Positions 12,521-24,878 are shown, counted from the first letter of the stretch. The stretch: 64,000 bases of DNA from Siphonodentalium dalli (GCA_032622095.1 CP136064.1:214472205-214536204); one strand, 5' to 3'. A program made the numbers and translations. The notes: generated from the letters alone by a model not told the origin.

Positions 12521-12805
12521 ATTGTAGTTAAACAATTTATAGTATACGTTAGTAATGACATAATACTATACATAACTCATAGAATCCATAGAATCCGAAG
12601 ACACGACAAATGAGTAAATATATATACTTGAGTGATGCTGGGGAAATGGTCGGCTCCGAGTCGGTAAGACTGCACAAAGGCATTGGCGTTTGTGGGTCTT
12701 CCAGAGAGAGATCCCTGATTTGGGTCCAAGTCCGGCTTGGTCGTCTCGGAGTATGCTATTTCTCTGGTCCCAGTTCTTTATATATAAAGATATATATATA
12801 TATAA
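12521..12805 (+). other. LINE-A 3' UTR and tail
   Basis: Non-coding sequence after the ORF2 stop contains a mixed-composition, structured-looking stretch (GGTCGGCTCCGAGTCGG and GGTCGTCTCGGAG words at about 12648-12750). It ends in TATATAAAGATATATATATA at about 12780-12802. A TA-rich simple repeat is a common LINE 3' terminus. The exact end is inferred. Confidence 0.5.
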
Positions 12806-12944
12806 CCGTATAATAACACATTACATTTAGCCTGTCGTGGAGAGCCAGTTAGATTGACCATAGTTTGACCATATGTTCATTCCATTACACGATAACGCTA
12901 CATTGCCATTCTGGTCGTCTGTCTCTGTCTATATAAACATAACG

Positions 12945-13125
12945 AATGTGTGTCTGTTAGTATGAATACTTCATGCATGTAATTCGCCAATGTTTTGTGT
13001 GTGTCTGTTAGTATGAATGCTTCTGGGAGTTTGTTTGTTATAAATGGAAGTCATGCATGTAATTCTCCAATGTTATAGATGTGTGTCTGTTAGTATGAAT
13101 GCTTCTATGTGTGTGGCAGTCTGGG
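12945..13125 (+). repeat. Three direct repeats containing GTGTCTGTTAGTATGAAT
   Basis: The phrase GTGTCTGTTAGTATGAAT occurs at about 12951, 13003 and 13083. Between them is a partly shared GCATGTAATTC(G/T)CCAATG. This makes a short irregular tandem array that lies just after the LINE-A tail. Confidence 0.7.
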
Positions 13126-13133
13126 TGAACGTC

Positions 13134-13158
13134 GACTCTATATTTGAAATATAGAGTC
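13134..13158. repeat. Perfect 25-nt hairpin
   Basis: GACTCTATATTT and its exact complement AAATATAGAGTC flank a single G. It would form a 12-bp stem if extruded or transcribed. No flanking repeat identifies a larger element. Confidence 0.8.
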
Positions 13159-13295
13159 TGGAGCTTATGTAGCCAAAACCATTTCTATTCAGCGAAGAGC
13201 TTCCCCAAAATGACGTCACGGATTTAAAAAAATACATCGATGATTGACAGGTGTCCCCACGTGTTATTTGTTGTGCTTCGCAATAGCAATGGCCT

Positions 13296-13511
13296 GTGTC
13301 GCGACATAAACTTACAGCAGATAATATTTGTCGTGTGTGCGACTATTCTTTTTCGGGAGATGAACTCGCTGCATCACCCGGAAAGCTGCATCCGAGAGCA
13401 AAAAATAAGGTCGTCATCAAAAATGATGCTTTAGAACTATTTAAAAGCATAAAATTAAGTCATTTCCTCGGTGTTAACTTTCAGATGACTTTTTTACGAC
13501 AAATAATTTGA
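13296..13511 (+). CDS. Small unassigned reading frame with a CRVC motif (possible exon fragment)
   Basis: A 71-codon frame contains ADNICRVCDYSFSGDE near its start, followed by a basic segment. A CxxC pair opening a domain is seen in zinc-binding domains of several transposase-derived proteins, but no second Cys/His pair follows, so no finger can be completed here. A possible splice acceptor (TTACAG) lies just upstream, and a possible donor (TCG|GTGTTA) lies near 13470. I do not recognise the family. It may be an exon of a degraded transposon gene or chance. Confidence 0.2.
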   Translation: MSRHKLTADNICRVCDYSFSGDELAASPGKLHPRAKNKVVIKNDALELFKSIKLSHFLGVNFQMTFLRQII

Positions 13512-13919
13512 TTTGCAAACCATGGTACAATAAAGTAAATCAAATACACGGACGTGAGTGAGTTCTATTTATATTTATGGGAGGCCAAGTTGGTACCATG
13601 CGCAGGCCTATCTATCAGGTCTAGCACATCCTTCAAATTAATCCGAATCGTACCGAATATATAATTTCGAAGCCATTGTTTCTGTCTGTTGTATTTGCAA
13701 GCATCGCTTTCGATCGGAGAAATTCCGCTCTGTTACTATATTTAGAGGTGACATTATGGGAGTCTAGCTCCGCCCACTGACACTTGTTTATTAACCCATA
13801 CGGTTTCATTGGACGGAAAATAATTTACGCAATCAATCAGATTACGGAATCCCGAGGACTTGGAAATGAAATATCGATGTTATCCGTCAGACCTTATATT
13901 CAATGTTGTAATGAATATT

Positions 13920-14122
13920 TAGGTATGAGTTTACTCAGACTGTGTGTATGGTTGTTGTAAATGGAAATCATGTATGTAATTCTCATGTTCACCACTTAGT
14001 TGATGACTGTAAATATGTTGACCTTTGTTACCTGTTTATGTTCTTATAATTTATATTAATTGTATGCATTCTCTAAATATCTCCATGAATGGAGGAAATA
14101 AAGAATATATATATATATTTCA
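13920..14122 (+). mobile_element. Probable LINE 3' UTR fragment
   Basis: The stretch ends with a small hairpin (ATCTCCATGAATGGAGG, about 14079-14095), immediately followed by AAATAAAGAA and a (TA)n tract. A terminal stem-loop next to a simple-repeat tail is typical of CR1-like LINE 3' ends. No coding remnant is attached. This is an inference from the tail structure. Confidence 0.4.
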
Positions 14123-14532
14123 GAAATAGGCTCCATTTTGTTTTGAATATCGTCAGCATAGAAAAAAGTGTACACCAAGAATAGGACGTATAACTATATA
14201 CGGTACCGAGTGCCTGATGTGACACTGAACTTCATTCAAGTAATTACAGTAATTGTAAGTGAATGATAGTCACTATGTTATGCAGGAACTTATATTATAA
14301 GAACACCCCTATTAAATCTTTGATATTGTCGGTATAAAGAACCTTCAGAACAAAGAACTTCAGAATAAAGACATGACTCGATTCGATAATATAGACTACG
14401 ACCATTTGTGAAAGATTTTCTCCATTAATCTTTTATAACTCCACTCTTACCTTACCTTACCCTCTCAAATTATTTCTCGGCACCACAAATCGTTAATTAC
14501 GATTAAGGTTGGAAAATACTATGTCCCTTTAA

Positions 14533-14957
14533 CCCTTTGAGTGCCAGATCCGATTTTTGTATCAACCTATATACTCTGTGCCAATGCATTCTCTTATATA
14601 TGCGAGTCGACCATAGGTCGCCTCGCATATATAAGAGAATGCATTGGCCTAACATTTTTTCATCACTTGTTATTATTTTTTACAATTTTAATGATTATTT
14701 CTTATATTCTTTAACAGACTTATTTTGTAGGTTTAGTGCCAGGGAATCTTACATTTTTCATGGACATCAAAATTATTACTATGAATACTTGGTGATAGTT
14801 TTGAGTTAAAACATGCCCCTAAGGTTTTATCCAGCATGTTTTTAAACTCGCTATAGCATGCTTAAGCATACCCAAAAAAAATTCAACACAAAAATAAAAT
14901 CCGATTTTACACACCGTAAATTAGGGCCGATGAGATCGGCCCGCGTCACTTAAAGGG
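14533..14957. mobile_element. piggyBac-like MITE with TTAA duplications
   Basis: The element starts CCCTTTGAGTG and ends with CACTTAAAGGG, whose complement is CCCTTTAAGTG. It is bounded by TTAA at 14529-14532 and at 14958-14961. TTAA target sites with TTAACCCTTT termini are established features of the piggyBac superfamily. At 425 bp it has no transposase and is non-autonomous. Its interior contains a near-perfect hairpin at about 14579-14650. The 90-codon frame at 14537-14809 lies across the hairpin and is not credible as a gene. Confidence 0.75.
14579..14650. repeat. Near-perfect 72-nt hairpin inside the piggyBac-like MITE
   Basis: GCCAATGCATTCTCTTATAT and the following GCGAG are matched by an inverted copy about 10-15 nt later. 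A related, degraded phrase (CCAATGCATTCTCTTA, then ATGCGAGT) recurs at about 49624, suggesting another decayed family member there. Confidence 0.8.
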
Positions 14958-15208
14958 TTAAAGCATCTTTTAGTTCGAAGAAACCAAATATTTCCAGAAG
15001 TAAAGGTTTCACCCATGAAATACTTAATGACGCAAGCTACGAGCTAAACACTCATTATTAATTGTCAAAGGCCATGGAATAGTAACACAGAACGCTCTTT
15101 ATTGAGTAACTCTCTAATATAAAACAATACTTCACATCATAATCCAAATATGCCGTAGATTTATTTTCAAACCGATAAGCCACATACATGTATAAGAGAC
15201 ATACTTAA

Positions 15209-15790
15209 AGGGATACTGTACCCAAAATGTTGTTGTTGGTTCCTATAGTCTCCGAGTCGGAGAATAAGGTAACACATTTTCCATTATTTGAAATTCTGTT
15301 GAGCACGAAGTAGTGTTACGGATGGCAAATTTACCGGAATGCAAAAATACAAATTGTCGTTGTCGAGTAATTTTTGTACAATTTTCAACCAAATGTATCA
15401 AATAAAAGTTATATTATATGCATACTAGTCCCATATACTCATTTAAGTTATTGTATCGTCACAAGTGAGTGAGTGGCTTGAGTTTTCTCCCTGTATCATC
15501 ATAATGTTTTAAACGATCGTGTGTGCGATCGGTTTACCAATCCAGTATCCCTCAATTAATTTGATTACGTTTTGTACACTGAAATTCGTAATTTAATTGA
15601 CGCCATTTTATGGCTCCAGTCATAAATTCAATTTATATCAAATTATTAACTTTGATTTTAAGATAGCCTATTAACCTGAGCGTTTACAGAATACATCTTC
15701 GACTCAAATTACTTATGTTTCTATATATTATCGATATTAGATCGTTGTTATCACCGGAAATTTATTGAAAATGGCGTATACAGTACCCCT
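15209..15790. mobile_element. TTAA-flanked MITE, copy 1
   Basis: It starts AGGGATACTGTA and ends TACAGTACCCCT (inverted termini), bounded by TTAA at 15205-15208 and 15791-15794. A second copy in opposite orientation lies at 30190-30731, with the same internal landmarks: TTGTTGTTGGTT, TACTAGTCCCATATACTCAT, and TTATTGAAAATGGCGTA near the other end. At 582 bp without a coding frame it is non-autonomous. TTAA sites point to a piggyBac or Kolobok source, but the termini alone do not decide. AACGCTCTTTATT words lie about 110 bp outside one end and about 15 bp outside the other. Confidence 0.8.
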
Positions 15791-17912
15791 TTAAATGAAT
15801 TTGAATAAAGAGCGTTTATAATTAATAAAGTTCATCCTGATATGCTTCTGCGGGCTCTCCAGGGGCCCGTGAGCCATGTGTTATAATCCGTATAATATTT
15901 CCCAGTTAATAAAAAAAAATGTGATGCAGCTGACAGCTGATGCAAATGTAATAAATTTATGTTATGTGTGATATGAGATTCACGTGTGTGGGTGGATTAA
16001 GATTCTTGCTGACAAATCACCCCAATGTTTCATAAATCCGTGACCTCATCACATGTACTGTAACTGCGTATTCATATATGTAACTGGAATTACTCATCGA
16101 AATGACCAAAATGTAGGTTGTTTTTGTCTCAAAACTGACATAAATTGGGTTTAATTTGCCCAAAGATTATAATGTCAGTCGACATAAGATGAATACAACA
16201 TAGCCTGTTTTGAGATCTGTATTATCTCAACTTGTTAGAATTATGATATTCCGCTTGGCAGAGCATTGCGAAAAATCATACTTCTAACTCATTGAGATAA
16301 AACTCATCTTAAAACACACCTTGCATGCTATTATCGTATATTTATGACACACCAGATGTGCATGTAAACTACTGTATATTGCATGTCAAAAAAAGCGAAA
16401 AATGTTGAGAGCATGTGTAAATCCGAACCCGAAATAAGCAAAGCAATACAAATTACACAACGAAGTAACCAACAAAAGTGAAAATTAGTTCAAATGTACA
16501 CGTATAAGCTGCCAGGCGGAACAACCTAAGAAAGCGAAATAATCAAACAAAATTTTGTTTGATATTTTCGGTTGTTTCGCTGTATTTGTTCATACAAATA
16601 TATTGGTTTGGAGAACAGTTGAACGTCACAAACTGTCAACTGTATGTTTTTGCTATATGTTCCGGTGTCCCAGCACTTCTCGCCATATTCCAGACTATGC
16701 GAAACAACCGAAGCAAGCGGAAAAAAATTGCACATTACAACATATGTGCAGTGTTTCACTTTTCTGATGGAAACCAAGTACATGGGCAGTATTTTGTATT
16801 TTGTCACCAAGGAAAAGGCAAACAATCAGGTCTGGCAAATGTGAGAATACAGCTACAATAGCTGTATTCAGCTAACCCAGCTGAATTCAGCTATATATTC
16901 TACTCTCAAACCGGCTGTTTTTCGATATTTAACTAGAAACGCTAATTTGCGCATCAAAACTAGGTTACGCCATTCTCCAATCACTTTCAAACAAATCAAA
17001 ACCATCACTCGTTTTGTGACAAAGTGTTGCGTTTTGTCGACTTGCAGAAATTTAATCTGCAAAGTCAACAATATATACAGCATCCCAGCTGCTTACCGAA
17101 GAGAATGACAACAGCAACAACGTTCGATGTGATATGTGTGATGATATATGTTTATGTGTTGAAATCAACTGTAGACAAGATAGACAGGCGGGGAGAGTGT
17201 GTACACACGCACGTAGCATTGGAACTGTATTAATTATCTACTTGGATTAACTGTTTTGAATATATTTTTTAACACACGGACAAATTAGATATCATATGAA
17301 AGTAGGTGTGAGCTTTGTGTTCCGCACTGCTGTATAATTTGAAAGTTTTGTCGTGGGAACGGCGTGTAAACAATGTAGACACATTTTGAGGGAAAATAAT
17401 TTAAAACAAATTCAATCCTATTCTACTACTGAAACCGATGGTGAAGACGCTGTTTTTGTGTGTTATTTTTCATGTCTATTTTCTAACTATTCCAATATCA
17501 AATGGGGTAACAGGTGTGATATGGCCATGTTGGGACAGATATTCTACATAATTATATGGTTTATGACTACGCATTGTTTTTGTATATTTCATTTTATTAC
17601 TAACTTGGCGATAGTTGGTGCACATAAAGCCACCTATCACAGAAAATCAGCATTTTTCAATACCAATTATTGTCATCATGGATGCCATTTTGAATAGAAC
17701 ATTTTGCTCTAAGCGGATTTATCGGATTTTGGATAAGTTATAGAGGATATGATTATTATTCCTCTTCAAAATGGAATAAAAACCGTATATATATATAGAC
17801 ACTAAACTCCACGCGGATGCCAGTATGTCACCAGAGAAGTGACAGTTTTCAATATCGTTCCTTTTTATTAGAGTAAGAAACATATTTTCCCAATTTTCAT
17901 TTCGGTCCTAAA

Positions 17913-18150
17913 TTAGTGTTTCTCTGGCTTCGGGGGTTACCAAAATATTAGACTTGAGTCGAGGACCCCACCCACCAAAGCTCAGAGTTATCAGATATCG
18001 ATTTTTGATATCTTTTATTTTTCAACACCTGGGTAGGTACTCAATCCGATCAGACACTCCTAAATTACTATTTCTTTGGTTTCGGGGTAAAAATATTTGA
18101 CTCGAGCTCAGAGTGATCAGATATCGATTGTTGAAGTTTTTTATTTCTCG
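17913..18150 (+). repeat. Diverged tandem duplication of about 150 bp
   Basis: Two successive blocks (from about 17913 and about 18064) share TAAATTA, a TTTCT-(C/T)TGG-TTTCGGGG phrase, GACT(T/C)GAG, CTCAGAGT and ATCAGATATCGATT. The order is conserved. Confidence 0.6.
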
Positions 18151-19531
18151 AGATGTGTAATAATATGTGGCCCAGAAACACGTGGTCAAACAGAGGGTCT
18201 CGGAAATTTTTTCGGATGAAGATGAATAACTCTAAAGTCAAGTGGTAATACAGTAAATTTTTGTGATACTTTAGTGATAATACGGCCATATTTTGTTGAA
18301 CAAAATGTTGATAAACAACAAGTTTTGGGAAATTTGATACTATGGTTGACAGTGATTAGCATTATGTTGTTGCAATACATCAATTCTGATAACTAAAGTG
18401 TATTTTGAAGAAATGTTGTTGCTGTTGTGTCTTGATGGTATGGGGACCGTCTGATTGGATTGAGTACATTTGGAAAGAACTACGGAATTTAACTGACTGC
18501 AGTTCATCGACACACTCAACTGAAAAGTATTGCCTACAAAATTACGATTAGAGTATATTTGAGAAAAATCAATGTGTTCCAAGGTTCAATGTAAATGACT
18601 AAAATTCATTTTGACATTGCGTAACAAACTGGAAAACCGTTCTATCATTACACCCTTGACAACATAGGTTATTATTCTCGCATGGACAAATAAGATCCAA
18701 CGGAAACACATTACCGCGTACCGAAAATTATAGAGACGCTGGGGAAACTTGGAAAATATTACGTCACAAACTTGGCGGTATCGAGAATGCATTTATTTCC
18801 GAAAACACACGAGCGCTGCCGGCATCACTCGGAAGATCGGCTGATTAGAAAAATTTAACCGGAACAGCGAAACGATATCAAATTTACGCAAAAATATAAC
18901 TAACAAAACGCGTTTTTAGCGCTACATCGACGAATTAGCTCGGGAATAGTTTGCGTATGCATGTTTTGAGACCCCTTTTCTCGAATTATGTATACATAAA
19001 TTTTATGGTTCGAATGAGCCATGTCCGTTTAAGTTTCGAATGACCAGATTACATTATACACAACATATCCCATGTTATATACCATTTGGAAGAGGAACCA
19101 AAAATATATATATTCCACCAGAATATGGAACAGCTGTGGCCTTGGAGTGTCCACCAAGTGATAGAGATTCTTAGATTAATTCCAAGACTTCCCCCCTTGT
19201 TAACCCAGAATGCAGCATAATTCAAACTAAGAGATATAGTTATTCACCTTCCATTGAAAAAAATAGACTTTATAGTAAAGTCTGGATCAAAATTAATCAC
19301 AGAACACGCCTCAGTACCTCGACAAAAACAATGTTCCCAGTTTATTCGACCGGATCAGTTGATAATACAATGATTTGGAGCTTCCTCCTTCCAATGGTAT
19401 ATAATATGGAATATGATGTATATAATGTTATCTGGTGGTTCGAAAATTAAGTGGGCCTTTAACCGTGCATTGTTATGGGACTGGGAGTGAAAGCATGGCG
19501 GTCAGGGATGGCGCCACCAGCTGTTATACGA

Positions 19532-19615
19532 ACCCTGGATGACACGGACCCCGGTTGATACCGACACTGGTTTATACGGACCCCGTCTGGTATGGACATC
19601 GGGATATGACTGAAT
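19532..19615 (+). repeat. Short minisatellite, about 17-20-bp units
   Basis: Repeated words built on (T)ATACGGACCCCGG/GGTTGATACCGACACTGG occur about five times in succession, degenerate in each copy. Confidence 0.55.
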
Positions 19616-22600
19616 TATGTTTTCTTGTGTTTGACAAATTATGAATTTGTAGTTCAATTCAATAAATAGTTTAAATAAACGTTGTAACTGATACTACTTG
19701 TAAAGACAGCTTAATTGTCATTGGTGATCTCCATAAATTCTAGAGAATATATATGGTGTACACAAGGTTAATTCCTGAATGGCGCTGTCCACATGTTTTC
19801 CTAAATATTTGTTGAATATTTTGTATGAGCATTGGCCAAACTCGAAACCCCATTCAAACTATCATGTGAACTTTGGGACATATGTAATCAATATACATAT
19901 ATATTAATATAATTTCATCAATTGGTGATAATTAAAGATATTATGTTGACACTGAAAGTTCGTATCAACTTGAGCGCAGCCAACACATTCGGTAAATACA
20001 TCATTGGTCATTGAACACAGTGGCGATAATGTTTTGGGAGAGTGATTCACTGTGACCGAATCAACCCCGAAATCGACATTCTTTACATATTCTATTCCGA
20101 CCTCGAAATTAGTTTACAATTTACCACTGTGAAATTGAATTGAAATGAACTCAAATTATTGCTCAATTATTAACGTTAATAGCGAGTTTGCGATTTCAAA
20201 CAGGTACGGGTACGCGTACACGTTTTGTAATCACAAACTGTTTCACGGGTAGAATTCATCACATCGACTGGTAATGTATGGTGAGCCAACTGCGACAAAA
20301 AATATATTATAATATAGATAGATTGTTATTCGCATTCGCTTTATTGGCCGATGTTATAATGACCGTTATGGATTGTTGGAATTTTTTATTTAGATTAGAT
20401 GGGCCTCATGGTAATCAGTTGCTTTCATTAAGGACGATGCGGCAGTTGGAGGGTTTGTGCTTTTCTATCATTCATATTGGTAACATTTTCAACAGTTGGA
20501 TTCTACAAGTCATAGAGCGGTCGAGTGTTGACTATAAATCGGTTGGAATTTTCAGACTTAGAAAATAGATTATGATAGCTCAAATATACAATTACGTTAG
20601 AGTTAACTTTTCCAACCAATATTCGGTGTAAAATGTATTGTTTTAGACCCAGCCTCTAATAATGTCCAACATCTACTTTCAGTCAGATAAAAAACCGAAT
20701 TTGTCCCTTATTTTAGTTGGGGAATATTTAGTCATATTAAGTTAACAATGGTTTGGAAGTTTTCAACAGATCGAAGGGTCGGGGCAAGGAAATCATTTAT
20801 CCCAAGAATAGGGATTTTTCGGGATCTAAACCCGGAGTTAGGTTGAAAAGTTAAACTTGGTAACGATAAAATGTGCTAAAATGTTGTCTGTTTATTATAC
20901 GGATTGAATAAAGAGCGTTTACTTCACATATGTGTGAAACACAGAAAACAGCTGAAACTCGCTCTGATTTTGCTTAGATTTTGTAGAGAATATGTATAGG
21001 TATTTCGTGTCTTTCGCGGCTTATATTATCCCCACTACAATATACACCAGTATTGTGGTTCAAATGTGCCATGTCCGTTCAGATGCTAAATATATATTAA
21101 AATCAGAAATCAGTTCCCACCTACATACGAAAAAGTAACTAAACGGTCGTATTCAAATGTGCAATATATACATGGATAAATCCATGGATATATTGATTCC
21201 CTTGTACAAAGGGTTGAGACAGGGACGTGACAACAGGGGTGTCTGAGCCCCCCCCCCCCCCCAACTTTGGTCAAATGTTCAACAGTTGGAAATTTGATAT
21301 ACCTGACAGAACATTTGTTGGAAATTTCACACCAGCAATAGGTTGAAATTTTTCCCGCAGTTTAATTTTCCATCAATTTATTAGTGGAGAATTTGTACTT
21401 TTTAGACCAACATTTGCATATTTTCCTATTTTTGGTAAAACATTTGGACTGAAATGGCTATCAGAAACAGTTAAAAAATTTCCAACCTTTGAGGGGTGTC
21501 AGGTCTCAAAATGTCCAACAAATGGAAAGTTTGATGCCAGTCTGGATGCTAGAATTTAGAAAATTTCATGTTCAGATTTCAAATATTTCTCACACGGGCC
21601 GAACCATGGTCGATCCGGTGTGTCCCGGTTCCTCCCCATTGGCCAATCAGAAACCGATAATTAATTTAAGAAAAAAAAACAAATCGGGGTGAATTTGCAT
21701 GGCGTCAGACCACTGGATATTAGCATATTAGGATTGTTCAGACTCAGATCTACACATTTTCTTGTACTGGTCGGCCTAATGGATTATGCCCACCCGGCTA
21801 GTGACAAAAAGACTACTGATTCATTTAGAATATGCTACCATCCAGGCGGATGTGAGGGACCAGTTGGGAAAATCAAAGCCCAACGGGAGGAGGAGGGGTG
21901 AAAATGGAATTACGCGCAAACTTGTGAATTTGATAAGGTTCAAGGGGTGTAGTTAGAATGTGGACGCCCCTCCTAACGCGGAGACAATCTATAGCCACGT
22001 CCCTACAATGTGTCGAGACTGCGTCTATAGCACCATCTACTCACTCTATCAACCAAAACCTGTCATTAATGTAGTGAACAACGTTGTTAGTGAAAAGATC
22101 GGCCTTCCGTATTTATCTAAGTGCTCGAAGCCGCCTCGAGAATTTGAACATAAAACCTGGCTTAAAATGACAACTTTATCAATGATGTTTGCCCATGAAA
22201 TTGTGAAATAAATAGGTTAACGCATAGCTGACTGGAATTTCATGTAATTCATGGACCTTTGAGTGAGAAAATCGTAGTGAAAGGTTACCGGTCAAGGGAC
22301 ATATCTACCATTTCCAAATAGCTATTGCTTTATGAGCTGCATTGAAAGTACCCAAGTAACAATGACGATGTTCATCGATTTACCCGATCCCGTCGGACGG
22401 GTATCTCAAACTCGCTAGTGTCTTCTTTTGTTGAATTCAATGCATTCAGTGATTGTTTGGAAATTACATGGGCACAGCACGTGTTGTGTTACTTCAATAG
22501 CAATATTTATACACTTAACGTTGGTTCAGTAATTCAAGAAATTATTAATCGTATTTGATGTGCCTGTTATGCGACAACTAACGGCATTCCAAGTGATATA

Positions 22601-23296
22601 GACAAGCACCTCGCAATATATATAACTGCAATAATATCACAATGGCCCCAATAACGCTATGACATCACACCCGATATGTGACCCAAACAGAATATAGAGC
22701 AGGCCTGCTGCCTCAGTACTGCTTCCATAGTTGACTGCGGTGATTAACGAAACAGAGCTATATTTAAAGATGGTCTTTCTCTTTGTAAACATGTGTTATA
22801 TAGTTACCGGGGTATAGAATATCAGATTTGATTCGAAGACCCCTGTCCGGAAATGCTTCTATCTTCTTCTGGTCTAAACACGTGTGGTAGTTTAGCTAAC
22901 AAACATTAGTAGTTACTGTTAACAGAGACCAGAAATTTATTTTGTAATTTTGTTACAAATAAACGTTAATTAGACTTATTATCGCTTATAATTTTTTTAC
23001 AAAGAATCAATATGGGACATTTGACGTTCGGAACATAGCTATGGGAACACCCTAATGATCTATATGGCTATATGGTATCGCCTGAATGGCTTATTCTAAA
23101 AATAGAACAATAACATGACCCACTTAATCATCTCATTAGAAGTGATCAAATTATTCAGACTCGCCAAAATAAAAAATTGAAGACAGGGAACTAGAAAAAG
23201 GCCAAACTATATAAAATTCATTGGCCAAACGACAACTTTGAAGTCACATGTGCATGTACCAACTAAACGAGATTTGCCTAACTGGATAAAAACAAT

Positions 23297-24130
23297 ATTG
23301 TGATGTAGTATGGGATAACGTACCCATATACCTCCTCCATAAGTTGGACCTGTTGCATCATGACGCAGCGCGAATCGTCAGTGGTCTCATTAAATCTGCT
23401 TCGATCAACAAAATGCTATTCGAACTTGGATGGTCCACTTTACAACAAAGAAGAGACTGGCATAAAATGAGAATCACGTACAATGTGATGACTAAAAAAG
23501 CACCCAACTATATCTTAGAGAAAATTCCTCCAACTAGTGGCCAAATAACAAATAACAGATATGATTTTAGAAATCCAGATTACCTTCGAAACTATCCCTC
23601 CGGTTCCAAACGTACCAATACTAGCTTTCTCCCATCGATGGTGACCGCCTGGAACTCCTTAGATGACAAAACCAAAAAATGTGGTTCGATAGATATGTTT
23701 TCAAAACAATTTAATCCACAGCATGGTATACTAAAGCCACCTTCATTTTATAATAACGGAAAGAGAAGAGTAAACATAATACACTGTAGACTCCGTAACA
23801 AATGTAGTGAGTTAAATGGTGATAAGTTTCGAAAACATCTCATTGATAGTCCCAAGTGTACTTGTGGGTACGGAGTAGAGGATGCAGACCACTTTTTCTT
23901 CACATATCCGCTTTATAAAAATGAAACTAACATAGAACACCGACTATTAACGATCGGATTGCATATGGATCTATGTTGAAAATCTATTGTGCGGATCACC
24001 TAACTTATCTATAAATTCCAATGAACGTCTTTTTACAGCGGTCCAAAATTATATTCTATCCACGGACGTTTGAGTACTGAACAGGTTGATTGGAGCAACG
24101 CTGATGATGATGATGATGATGTCTAATAAA
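23297..24130 (+). mobile_element. LINE-B: 5'-truncated non-LTR retrotransposon
   Basis: Only the 3' end of a LINE is present. Coding similarity begins abruptly at about 23300 (a VVWDNVP-like phrase), runs to a stop at 23977-23979, and is followed by a short 3' UTR ending in a (GAT)n tract at about 24106-24121. Abrupt 5' truncation with a short simple-repeat tail is the usual outcome of incomplete target-primed reverse transcription. The next base blocks are a (TA)n tract and the Helitron structure. Confidence 0.8.
23344..23979 (+). pseudogene. LINE-B ORF2, C-terminal part
   Basis: This 211-codon open frame matches the region after the RT palm in CR1/Jockey-type LINEs. It reads HHDAARIVSGL at the start, then GWSTLQQRRDWHKM, a middle segment with SFLPSMVTAWNSLDD, NIIHCRLRNKCSELN, and finally a zinc-binding-like CTCGYGVEDADHFFF (C-x-C, then D-x-x-H; the usual last Cys is replaced in TYPLY). 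No endonuclease or catalytic RT part remains. Apart from the truncation it is open, so the insertion may be fairly recent. Confidence 0.85.
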
Positions 24131-24144
24131 CAACAAAAACTAAT

Positions 24145-24148
<4 letters not shown>

Positions 24149-24222
<74 letters not shown>
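24149..24222. repeat. (TA)n microsatellite
   Basis: About 37 uninterrupted TA units lie between LINE-B and the Helitron-containing inverted structure. Frames of alternating Ile and Tyr through it are artefacts. Confidence 0.97.
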
Positions 24223-24226
<4 letters not shown>

Positions 24227-24878
24227 TCTGGACCTTGACCGATCCCACTCAAATTTGGTATATATGCCTACTTTGATCCCGGGAACAATTTGGGCTGGTC
24301 CAATTGCACCTGGGAACGTGTGATTGACCTTGACCTTGAGCTCGCTCATATTCGCTCATATAGGCATGTTTCAGAACCTCGATCGATCCGACTCAAATTT
24401 GGTATAAGGCCTACTTTGATCCCGGGAACAATATGGGCGGGTCCAATTTCACGTGCGATTGCGTCCTTGACATTGACCTTGACATCGGTCATACAGACAT
24501 GTTTCTTGATATTTACCGATCCGGCTCAAATTTGGTATGTAGGACTACTTTAATCCCGGGTACAATATGGACGGGTCCAATTTCACGCGCGGCCGTGTCC
24601 TTGAACGTTTCCTCGCTCATATACGCTCATATAGGCATGTTCAGGACCTAATTTGATCCCGGGAACAATATGGGCAAGTCCAATTTAACGTACGACAATG
24701 TCCTTGACCTTGACCATGTACGCTCATACAGGCATGTTTCTGAACCTCGACCGATTCGACTCAAATTTGATATGTAGGCCTACTTTGCTACCGATCGAAC
24801 AATAGTTAGTCCAGACGGAGGCGATCACTAAGAAATCCCTAAATAGCCCGGACGAATTAAGTCGGGCACATCAGCTAG
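24223..24878 (+). mobile_element. Helitron-like element (left, plus orientation), 5' end not found
   Basis: The block ends in a Helitron-type 3' terminus: an imperfect stem (CCCGGACGAATTAAGTCGGG, about 24849-24868) followed by CACATCAGCTAG. Helitrons characteristically end in a short GC-rich hairpin some 10-12 nt before CTRR. The body is about four 130-bp tandem units with GATCCCGGGAACAAT, GGTCCAATTTCACG, TGACCTTGACCTTGA and CTCATATAGGCATGTTTC. There is no Rep/helicase gene, so it is non-autonomous. An inverted partner lies at 26393-27215. Confidence 0.65.

Larger units (their letters stand above)
2390..12805 (+). mobile_element. LINE-A: decayed, nearly full-length non-LTR retrotransposon, interrupted by a foldback element
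   Basis: In plus orientation the parts of a complete LINE follow each other: tandem 5' monomers, an ORF1 remnant, an apurinic-type endonuclease, reverse transcriptase, a Cys/His-containing C terminus and a 3' UTR ending in a TA-rich tail. Removing the foldback at 6447-11278 and an approximately 490-bp insertion at about 5047-5535 leaves roughly 5.1 kb, a normal LINE length. The endonuclease and RT motifs resemble the CR1/Jockey group, but I cannot fix the clade. Several frameshifts and at least two in-frame stops (5710-5712 and 11603-11605) show that the copy is dead. The 5' boundary is approximate because I found no clear target-site duplication. Confidence 0.85.
15831..23296. other. Long stretch without a recognisable gene
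   Basis: I see no family-level coding similarity on either strand. The longest frames (16559-16861, 17353-17697, 20278-20568, 21960-22211) are 83-114 codons, isolated, without motifs or flanking splice logic. Visible structure includes the palindrome CAAACAAAATTTTGTTTG at about 16545-16562 and an AGCTGAATTCAGCT-centred hairpin at about 16858-16895. There is also a further AATAAAGAGCGTTTA word at about 20907 and a C-tract at about 21250. The base composition is uniformly AT-rich. Confidence 0.55.

Noticed and set aside
20278-20568. 96-codon frame as a host gene exon
   Set aside because: No similarity, no convincing splice sites and no conserved neighbour; its length is within what chance gives in a window of this size.
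24049-24349. Frames consisting of alternating Ile and Tyr
   Set aside because: Translation of the (TA)n microsatellite.
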